64,000 nucleotides of DNA from Labilibaculum sp. (GTDB lineage: Bacteria > Bacteroidota > Bacteroidia > Bacteroidales > Marinifilaceae). This document shows positions 8,282 through 15,109 of the stretch, one piece after another; position 1 is the stretch's first letter; each line of letters opens with the position of its first letter. The DNA is taken from assembly GCA_016342745.1 (NCBI GenBank), contig JAEINT010000018.1, forward strand, positions 62,001 to 126,000, read 5' to 3'. Position numbers and translations under genes: made by a program. The notes below the pieces were generated by a model. That model saw nothing but the letters and a program-made list of their open reading frames with translations, had not been told where the DNA came from and ran no database searches.

Positions 8282-9283
8282 TTAAAGAAGCTCTTTCAAG
8301 GCTCTTTCGATAATTTCATCTTTTGTACGGTCATTCCAATCGAATGATACTTTAATATCTGGAGGAACACCGTTTTCGAATGTATTATTTTTATCCAATG
8401 TTAAAGCTTGAGTTATTGAGAATCGATAAGTCCAACCATTTGGAAGCTGACCACCATTTGGTAAGCCTAATCCGCCACCAGTTGTATCGCCTACAAGAAT
8501 CATGTTAGGCAATGCCTTTGTTGCTAAAGAGGTAAACGATCCTGCGCTGTATGTTCCTCTGTCGACCAATACCATTACTTTGTTTGTGTATCTAATGCCA
8601 TCGTGAGGAGTAACTTTTACAGGTTTATCTTCCGAAAAATCGTTGTGTGCTGGTCCTGTTTTTATTCTTGAGTAATTCAAGATTGTTTCTTTCTCGACAA
8701 AGCGACTCAGAATATTAAAAATATCGGTAACGGCACCTCCGCCATTTTCTCTTAAATCAAGAATCAGACCTTTTGTGTTTTTGTAACGATTCAAAATAAA
8801 ATCAAGGTTTGTATTGTCTACTGTGCCCGTAAATGAACCAAAGCGTATGTAGCCAACCTCATTATTGGCTAGAAAATCGTGAGTAAAAGGGCCCGAGATA
8901 TAATAATCTTCGGATAGGTATTGGTCTTTTACAATTCGAGAATCGTAATTATCCTGACCCAGTTGATCTACGCCAAAAAAGGATATGTTAAAATCGGAAA
9001 TCAAATTGGTGTGATCATCTTTAAGTTCGGTAAGCATATCGCCTAATACGGTAAACAATGCCTCCTCCGACATGTCATTACTTATTTTTGCCGAGTACTT
9101 TGTTTTAATTTGATCCCAGTCGATATTTTTTAATTCAAAATAGGAGTATTTTTCATTACATTGGGTCCATAGGTATTCAAAGTTTGTCATTGGATCAGTG
9201 GAAGCCAAATCTTTTTCGAACATCGCGTCTTCGCAAGAAAAAAAGAATGGAATTATTAGGAGTGCTAAATATATCTTTTTCAT
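8282..9283 (-). CDS. S41 family peptidase, lipoprotein
   Basis: A C-terminal-processing-type serine peptidase of 333 residues. It has a lipoprotein signal peptide, with the lipobox cysteine at Cys17 (FFFSC), so the mature protein should be tethered to the outer or inner membrane facing the periplasm or cell surface. The S41 catalytic core is visible: GLILDLRENGGG (about residues 173-184), then RGTYSAGS with the probable nucleophile serine, and a GDTTGGG motif. There is no recognisable PDZ domain, as in many Bacteroidota S41 lipoproteins. It lies 76 bases downstream of the outer-membrane-like gene on the same strand, and a terminator follows, so the two probably form a short operon. Its substrate is unknown. 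Confidence 0.85.
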   Translation of the reverse strand: MKKIYLALLIIPFFFSCEDAMFEKDLASTDPMTNFEYLWTQCNEKYSYFELKNIDWDQIKTKYSAKISNDMSEEALFTVLGDMLTELKDDHTNLISDFNISFFGVDQLGQDNYDSRIVKDQYLSEDYYISGPFTHDFLANNEVGYIRFGSFTGTVDNTNLDFILNRYKNTKGLILDLRENGGGAVTDIFNILSRFVEKETILNYSRIKTGPAHNDFSEDKPVKVTPHDGIRYTNKVMVLVDRGTYSAGSFTSLATKALPNMILVGDTTGGGLGLPNGGQLPNGWTYRFSITQALTLDKNNTFENGVPPDIKVSFDWNDRTKDEIIERALKELL

Positions 9284-9359
9284 TGTATTATTTTTTTATT
9301 TTTCGAGATACTAAATCATTAATAACACCTTCTGGTGAATTGGTGAGTAAAGTATTTTT

Positions 9360-10208
9360 TTACTTTTTATTGAATAAGAGAGCAATTTTTAGAGTGTGAT
9401 TACTCATCTCGAATTGATCTAAATTCCCCCCTGTTTTGTAAGCATCCCATTCGTAAGAAAGGCGGATTCCATTTTTGTTTTTTAGATACACAGTGTAATC
9501 TAAGGCAGAGCTGAATCTTGCTCCAGAAAAAGCTTTAAATTCATATGATTTTAGAAAGCCATCATCATTTAATACACCTTCTTGGCCAGAATATGCATAG
9601 CCATTTCGATAAGTATTGTTCATTAATCCAAGGTTAAATCGAAACGAAAGAGTTCTATCTGCAGGCTTGAGTTTGAAAAATAAAAAACGATTAAGGCTTG
9701 AGATATCACGGGTTGCTTTAACGGACCCAAATAAGGTAGAGAAAAGTTCTAATCCTGTTGAGTTGTTTTGTAAAATTGGGTTAACTCGAAAATTACCTGT
9801 GGTATTAAAGAGTGCTCCAACTTTAACGTTCCATTTTTCGGTTGATAAAGATCGAATTGCATATAATTGGGAATAATTAAATGCAAATGTTTTTATTTGA
9901 CTTGTTGATGTGGTGCCGTTAAAACTTGAACTGTAATTTCCGAATCCGTATGACAGACCAATTTCAATTTCTCTATTGTCATCTGCTTTTAAGCGGGAAA
10001 CTGAAAATGTTTTTGCTGTTCCGTTGTAAAACAGTGGAGAGGTTGCAAAATCTCTGAATTTTGAAATGTTGAGACCAGCACTAAGATTGATATATGTTGG
10101 TCGTGATTTACGAATTTCTTTTTTTGATAAACTACTTTCTTGCATTTGGCTAAATGCTCCTAAAGGACAAATTGCCAACAATAAAATAATGAGCTGTTTT
10201 CTTTTCAT
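9360..10208 (-). CDS. Exported outer-membrane-beta-barrel-like protein, unknown function
   Basis: A protein of 282 residues from the chosen start at 10208 (MKRKQLIILLLAICPLGAFSQ), which gives a clean signal peptide cut after FSQ; an ATG 30 bases upstream would add a non-signal extension. The mature part is rich in alternating aromatic and polar strands and ends in a hydrophobic strand (HTLKIALLFNKK), as expected of an outer membrane beta-barrel. I do not recognise a named family. It precedes the S41 lipoprotein gene by 76 bases on the same strand, so the two may act together at the outer membrane. No conserved catalytic motif was seen. Confidence 0.65.
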   Translation of the reverse strand: MKRKQLIILLLAICPLGAFSQMQESSLSKKEIRKSRPTYINLSAGLNISKFRDFATSPLFYNGTAKTFSVSRLKADDNREIEIGLSYGFGNYSSSFNGTTSTSQIKTFAFNYSQLYAIRSLSTEKWNVKVGALFNTTGNFRVNPILQNNSTGLELFSTLFGSVKATRDISSLNRFLFFKLKPADRTLSFRFNLGLMNNTYRNGYAYSGQEGVLNDDGFLKSYEFKAFSGARFSSALDYTVYLKNKNGIRLSYEWDAYKTGGNLDQFEMSNHTLKIALLFNKK

Positions 10209-10317
10209 TTGTGAATTGATATTAGTAATTATTTGCACTTAGTTTGGCACCAAGTAGGGTTAAGACAACCATGTTCGTGTAAACACGTACATGGCTAGGT
10301 TTTTTATATTCATGAAA

Positions 10318-10356
10318 AAGAAAAAGGGAACCCACCAATAATAGGTGAATTCCCTC
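10318..10356 (-). terminator. Terminator of the repeat-rich T9SS gene
   Basis: AGGGAACCCACC (10326-10337) pairs with GGTGAATTCCCT (10344-10355) apart from a two-base internal mismatch. On the - strand a T-run follows (AAAAAGAAAAA on +). It sits about 30 bases after the stop of the gene ending at 10387 and nearly duplicates the hairpin at 8231-8262. Confidence 0.8.
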
Positions 10357-10386
10357 GCTGCTAACTAAAATGTATCTCTACTTACA

Positions 10387-13300
10387 TTATTGCTTAACAA
10401 TTTTGAAGCTAACTGCTTCATTAAGGTTGATAAAGTGAATAAAATATAATCCTGACGGATAACTGCTCAAGTCTAGAGTGGTTATTGGTTCTAGTTTTTT
10501 GCACAAGATTAGTTTTCCGCTCGAATCGAGCAGTTTTAGCTGTAGAGTAGATACATGGTTGAAGTTATTTCGTAAATCGATTACAAGTTTGCCCTTGGTT
10601 GGGTTCGGATAAATCGACATGTTTTCTTTTAATAGGCCTGCAATACCAACAAGTATTACTTCGACAGATTCTGATTGTGAAGATTTGCATCCAAATTCGC
10701 TCCAAACTTCAACGGAGTAATTACCATCTTGTTCTGGGGTGAATTGTTGGGCTGTGAATCCGCTTAGAGTCTGATTGTTTAAATACCATTGGTACCCATT
10801 TTCGATAGTAGATGAGAGAATTCCATTTGCATAGCTTACGATTGGTGTTTCTGGAGTTTCGTAAAGGCTTAGATGGACTGCATCTGTTGCTTCACATCCA
10901 TTTGCATCGATAACTTTCAAGCTGTAATTACCTTCCGTATCAGCAATTATCTCATTTGTACCTTCTACATCATTCCAAAAGTACTGTGCAAAATTGTCAG
11001 CCACACTAAAAATATGTTCTGAGCCTTCGCAGATATTGATATCATTACCTAAATCAACAGATGGAGAAGTGTAAAATGAAAAATTCACATCATCTGTTGC
11101 ATCACATCCATTGTTATCAATTACTCGAAGGGTGTATGTTCCTTCGGTGCTAGTTAGGAACTCATTTGTACCTTCTACATTATTCCAGAAGTATTGTGCG
11201 AAATTGTCCGTAACACTAAAGGTGTGCTCAGATCCTTCACAAGCAATAACATTATCACCAAGCTCAATTGTTGAAGCAGGGAATACCGTTAAATGAACTT
11301 CATCGGTAGCTTCGCATCCATTGGCGTTAATAACCCGAAGCGTATACGTACCTTCTTCAGTTGCTGAAAATTCATTTGTTCCTTCTACATCATTCCAAAA
11401 ATACTGGGTAAAGTTATCTGGAACACTAAGGGAGTATGCGCCACCTTCACAGATTTGTGCATCTTGTCCTAAATTAATTGATATGGATGAAATTGTTAGA
11501 CTAACATTGTCTGTTGCTTCACAGCCATTGTTATCGATAACCCTTAAAGAATAATTGCCTTCTGTTGTTGCGATAATTTCGTTTGTACCTTCCAAATCAT
11601 TCCAGAAATATTGAGCAAAGTTATCTTCGACACTAAAGGTATGTGAATTACCTTCACAGATTAAGATATCCTCTCCTAAATCTATGTTTGGCGTAGGATT
11701 AACAAGTAAGTTTACCACGTCGCTTGCTTCACAGCCATTAATGTCTATTACTCTTAAGGTGTATTCCCCAGTAACTTCTGTAGAGAACTGGTAGGTTCCT
11801 TCTACATCATTCCAAAAGTACTGCTCGAAATTATCAGGAATACTAAAAGTGTGTGAACCACCTTCACAAATTTGAACATCATCACCTAAATTGATAATTG
11901 CAGCAGAGTGAAAGCTTAGGTTTGCAACATCAGTTGCCCCACATCCATTTGCATCGATAATTTTTAAGTTGTAATCACCTTCGGTAGCTGCAATCAATTC
12001 ATTTGTGCCTTCCACATCATTCCAAAAGTATTGCGCAAAATTATCAGCTATACTAAAGGTATGATCATTGCCTTCGCAGATTTGTATATCAGCACCTAAA
12101 TTAACAACTGGTATAGCATGAATTGTTATTAAATCTGCCATGCTAGAAACATCCGATAAGGAATAAGTGTCGTTTGTCGCTGTTAACGAAACGGTGTACG
12201 AACCTGCTGTATTATAAGTGTAACTTGGATCAATTTCGGTACTTGTATTTCCATCTCCAAAATCCCACAGATAGCTTTCTCCATCAGTAGAATTATTATT
12301 GAATTGAACTGTTAAAGAACCACATTTTTCGGTGTTGTCGGCAGTAAAGCTTGCTTTAACAACTGCAATGCGATTAATGGTATCGCTAAGCGGCACACTC
12401 CAATTTCCTTGATCATCCTTAAATTGATAACTGATGGTTTGATCTACACCTGGCGGGATGGACAGTACATCTACCATCTCATTTAGAGAGAATTTAACTG
12501 TTATAGGATCAATAGTTACAGTAGTCAGATTGGTAAGATCGTCGTTAAACCAATATCGGTATTGATTCAGTTTGGCTACTTGCTGAATTGGCCTTTTAAT
12601 AAATTGTTTTGTTATTACCGAAGACCAAATGTTACTTTCATCTTTAATCCGGACATTAATAACATGAAGTCCAACTGGTAATTCAGATAGTTCGATTAAC
12701 TCCTTACTGTCAACTTTATCGCTTGCAGGAATGGTGGTAGTTACAATGTTTTCGATGTTGCTATCAAACCAATATTGAACTGTTGTAAGTTGATGTGCTT
12801 GTGTGTTATTTTCTCGTTTAATAATTTGTTCTGAAACAACACAAGACCAAATGTTTGCCTCATTCTTAATGCGATAATTCAATAGGTGCATTCCCCCACT
12901 CAAGGTGGATAAATCAATCAATTCGGAATGATCCAATTGATTTGTAGCGGCAAAAGTGCTTGTTATTGCACTTTCAACATTATTATCGAACCAATATTGT
13001 AGGGTATTCAGTTTTTGCGATTCAACTAATGCTTCACGCTTAATAATTTGTTTTGAAACTACACAAGACCAAATGTTTGCCTCATTCTTTATGCGATAAT
13101 TCAATAAGTGCATTCCACCACTTAAGGTGGATAAATCAATCAATTCGGAATGATCCAATTGATTTGTGGCTACAAAAGTGCTTGTTATTGCACTTTCAAT
13201 GTCATTATCGAACCAGTATTGTATGGTATTTAATTTTTGCGATGCAGCCAATGCTTCACGCTTAATAATTTGTTTTGAAACTACACAAGACCAAATGTTT

Positions 13301-13746
13301 GCCTCATTTTTTACACGATAATTAACCAAATGCATTCCATTGCTTAAGGCTGATAAATCGATTAAATCGGAATGATCCAATTTGTCGGTTGATGCAAAAG
13401 TGGTAGTTACTTCATTTTCAAGATCATTATCGAACCAATATTGTAGGGTATGTAAACTTTGAGATGGAGCCAAAGTTTCTCGTTTTGTAAATAGTTTATT
13501 TACAGTATTGCTCCATACCTTATTGGTGTCTTTAAATCGAATACTAATAGAGTGCAATCCATCGGATACAGTTGATAAATCTACTAGTTCGTTTATTGCA
13601 ATATTATTACTTGGAGACGATAGGTTAACAGATGTTCTGTTTGCGATATCATCATCAATCCAATATTCATATTCTGTTATCTGGTTCTGACTAAATCCTG
13701 CTAAGGCAAATAGCCAGAAAAAACAGACCAGGAGTATTTTTTTCAT
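10387..13746 (-). CDS. Large repeat protein with PKD domain and T9SS type A sorting domain
   Basis: A predicted secreted or surface protein of 1119 residues. The start at 13746 (MKKILLVCFFWLFALAGFSQ) gives a standard signal peptide and follows a GGAGG ribosome site; the in-frame ATG five codons upstream would cover that site. Order of parts: about six units of 73 residues (residues 21-460), each with QYWFDND, HSELIDLS and NIWSCVVSKQ signatures; a PKD domain with WDFGDGNTS (about 465-550); about six units of 69 residues, each with ICEG, QYFWNDVEGTNE and NGCEATD (about 550-965), the paired cysteines suggesting a disulfide per Ig-like unit; a related last domain; and a C-terminal type IX secretion sorting domain (IYPNPTKGK ... 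YPSGLYFIHF). Units 3 and 4 of the first array are almost identical, a sign of recent internal duplication. Probably adhesive or structural. The beta-helix gene lies 81 bases upstream on the same strand. Confidence 0.85.
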   Translation of the reverse strand: MKKILLVCFFWLFALAGFSQNQITEYEYWIDDDIANRTSVNLSSPSNNIAINELVDLSTVSDGLHSISIRFKDTNKVWSNTVNKLFTKRETLAPSQSLHTLQYWFDNDLENEVTTTFASTDKLDHSDLIDLSALSNGMHLVNYRVKNEANIWSCVVSKQIIKREALAASQKLNTIQYWFDNDIESAITSTFVATNQLDHSELIDLSTLSGGMHLLNYRIKNEANIWSCVVSKQIIKREALVESQKLNTLQYWFDNNVESAITSTFAATNQLDHSELIDLSTLSGGMHLLNYRIKNEANIWSCVVSEQIIKRENNTQAHQLTTVQYWFDSNIENIVTTTIPASDKVDSKELIELSELPVGLHVINVRIKDESNIWSSVITKQFIKRPIQQVAKLNQYRYWFNDDLTNLTTVTIDPITVKFSLNEMVDVLSIPPGVDQTISYQFKDDQGNWSVPLSDTINRIAVVKASFTADNTEKCGSLTVQFNNNSTDGESYLWDFGDGNTSTEIDPSYTYNTAGSYTVSLTATNDTYSLSDVSSMADLITIHAIPVVNLGADIQICEGNDHTFSIADNFAQYFWNDVEGTNELIAATEGDYNLKIIDANGCGATDVANLSFHSAAIINLGDDVQICEGGSHTFSIPDNFEQYFWNDVEGTYQFSTEVTGEYTLRVIDINGCEASDVVNLLVNPTPNIDLGEDILICEGNSHTFSVEDNFAQYFWNDLEGTNEIIATTEGNYSLRVIDNNGCEATDNVSLTISSISINLGQDAQICEGGAYSLSVPDNFTQYFWNDVEGTNEFSATEEGTYTLRVINANGCEATDEVHLTVFPASTIELGDNVIACEGSEHTFSVTDNFAQYFWNNVEGTNEFLTSTEGTYTLRVIDNNGCDATDDVNFSFYTSPSVDLGNDINICEGSEHIFSVADNFAQYFWNDVEGTNEIIADTEGNYSLKVIDANGCEATDAVHLSLYETPETPIVSYANGILSSTIENGYQWYLNNQTLSGFTAQQFTPEQDGNYSVEVWSEFGCKSSQSESVEVILVGIAGLLKENMSIYPNPTKGKLVIDLRNNFNHVSTLQLKLLDSSGKLILCKKLEPITTLDLSSYPSGLYFIHFINLNEAVSFKIVKQ
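10850..12110 (-). repeat. Six tandem ~207-bp coding repeats (Ig-like CEG/NGC units)
   Basis: This section of the T9SS gene encodes six units of about 69 residues. Each holds a CEG motif, the block QYFWNDVEGTNE and an NGCEATD motif in fixed order. The nucleotide copies stay similar enough to be seen by eye (for example around 10965-11000, 11165-11200 and 11380-11410). Confidence 0.85.
12360..13690 (-). repeat. Six tandem ~220-bp coding repeats (YWFDND units)
   Basis: The N-terminal array of the same gene. The central units share long nearly identical DNA, for example the ACACAAGACCAAATGTTTGC word near 12839, 13060 and 13285. The outermost units are diverged, the pattern expected of expansion from the middle of the array by unequal recombination. 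Confidence 0.85.
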
Positions 13747-13827
13747 ATTGATTTCCTCCATTTATACCATTAATAAATTATTTTATGGGTATTTCCGATG
13801 TGTATTAATTAATCGGATTAAAGGAAA

Positions 13828-14850
13828 TTATCTGTCTTGAGCTTGTACGCCTAGCTCCACACTTAACTTACCATCAGCATCGTTTTCGCTTGCAATATTA
13901 ACTTTAAAAAAATGTGGATTGGATGGAACGGCAGAAGCTTTGCAAGGGTTAGCTGTTCCATATATTCCAACATTTGTTCCGTCAAGAGCAGCATTCACAC
14001 CTAGAGAAGAAGTTTGTAAATGGTAATCATTTGCAAAATCGAAAGTATATTCTTTTCCAGATTCTATGTTCATGAAAATACTCGCAATGTCTTGATTAAA
14101 TATGTTATCATCATCATCAGGTCCCATAGAACTAGCAAAATCTCGCCTAAATAAATTATTATTAAATTCACAAGTGTTAGGTATGCTGCATGTTTGATCG
14201 AGAATTACATTGGAGTTAAACACTATGCCTTGACAATCATAGAAATTATAGCCACTACTGCTAGATCCGGTATAATTGCGAATTAGCGTACAATGAGATA
14301 GTAAGGAGGTGTTTCTAAAATAAATAATTTGTCCTTGAATAATAGATTTTTCAATTGCAATATTAGTAGCAGTACCAGAGTTAGAAGATGAAACAGTCCC
14401 AAGAAGTACACATTCACTAATTGTAAAACCATCAATGGTTCCATTTAATTGAGTTTGTCCACCAATTCGACATCTACTTATTGTAATGTTATTAATAGTT
14501 TGTGATGATGTGTAGATATAACCGTTTGTATATAAACCTTCAATTTTTGATCCATCACAGCCAGTGTTGAGATAAAAATTTCCGATTACTTGTGTCATTC
14601 CAGAAGCAGCAGTAGAGTCGGCATAATGTCCTGTTCCAAAAATGCATAATTGTTTGTCAAGAGTAATGGTTTCGTTGTAGGTATAGCCAGGAATATAAAT
14701 GGTGTCTGTTGCCACTGCTGCAGTTATTGCATCAGATATTGTTGTGTACAAAGTTGGGATTCCTGCGTGTTGTAATAATACTTTCTTTTGTGTTTGTCCA
14801 GCAAAAGAAATTGTTAATAAAATAGCGGTTAAGAGTAGAAGTTTTTTCAT
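13828..14850 (-). CDS. Exported right-handed beta-helix-like protein
   Basis: A protein of 340 residues from the start at 14850 (MKKLLLLTAILLTISFAGQTQ), chosen because it begins a signal peptide; the frame stays open 66 bases upstream, but that part reads as non-coding promoter. After the signal comes a pectate-lyase-type start (TISDAITAAVATDTIYIPGYTYNETITL), then short repeating strands such as ITISRCRI, FTISECVLLG, IAIEKSIIQG and LSHCTLIRN, typical of a parallel beta-helix. There is no C-terminal T9SS sorting domain and no obvious catalytic triad, so it may bind rather than cleave a polysaccharide. It is divergent from the sensor kinase gene at 15110, and the shared spacer has matched tandem repeats, which suggests control by that system. 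Confidence 0.7.
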   Translation of the reverse strand: MKKLLLLTAILLTISFAGQTQKKVLLQHAGIPTLYTTISDAITAAVATDTIYIPGYTYNETITLDKQLCIFGTGHYADSTAASGMTQVIGNFYLNTGCDGSKIEGLYTNGYIYTSSQTINNITISRCRIGGQTQLNGTIDGFTISECVLLGTVSSSNSGTATNIAIEKSIIQGQIIYFRNTSLLSHCTLIRNYTGSSSSGYNFYDCQGIVFNSNVILDQTCSIPNTCEFNNNLFRRDFASSMGPDDDDNIFNQDIASIFMNIESGKEYTFDFANDYHLQTSSLGVNAALDGTNVGIYGTANPCKASAVPSNPHFFKVNIASENDADGKLSVELGVQAQDR

Positions 14851-14921
14851 GATTTTAGTTTTTTTGGTTTTCAATTTGTCTCTAAAATAGCCTGATATAA
14901 TAAGAGCTAATAGCAAAAAAC

Positions 14922-14951
14922 AATAAGTGGGAGATTTCGATAATAAGTGGG
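14922..14951 (-). promoter_or_regulatory. Tandem 10-bp repeat upstream of the beta-helix gene (probable LytTR site)
   Basis: AATAAGTGGG occurs at 14922-14931 and again at 14942-14951, exactly 20 bp apart. In the direction of the - strand gene this reads CCCACTTATT twice, with the near copy 72 bases before the start codon. LytTR-type regulators bind paired direct repeats on one helix face about two turns apart, and a LytTR regulator gene lies in this locus. Binding itself is inferred. Confidence 0.6.
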
Positions 14952-15003
14952 CGGAATTAATGGCTCAATTATTATTAATTCGTCATTAATAATTACTTAG
15001 CGA

Positions 15004-15032
15004 CCACTTATTAGCTTATTTGCTCACTTGTT
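15004..15032 (+). promoter_or_regulatory. Tandem 9-bp repeat upstream of the sensor kinase gene (probable LytTR site)
   Basis: CCACTTATT (15004-15012) and TCACTTGTT (15024-15032) are again exactly 20 bp apart. They have the same orientation relative to the downstream gene as the pair at 14922-14951, and lie 78 bases before the ATG at 15110. The mirror arrangement in one divergent promoter region makes chance unlikely. Confidence 0.6.
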
Positions 15033-15109
15033 ATGTATTGAATAATAATTCGATTTAGAATTATTATCTTGAGCTTGGAAACCTTAAATCTATCTGTATA
15101 AACACTTAA

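Noticed and set aside
13747-13827. Possible terminator or promoter between the beta-helix and T9SS genes
   Set aside because: A short CCGAT/ATCGG pairing exists but is weak and lacks a T-run, so it is unclear whether the two genes form one transcript.
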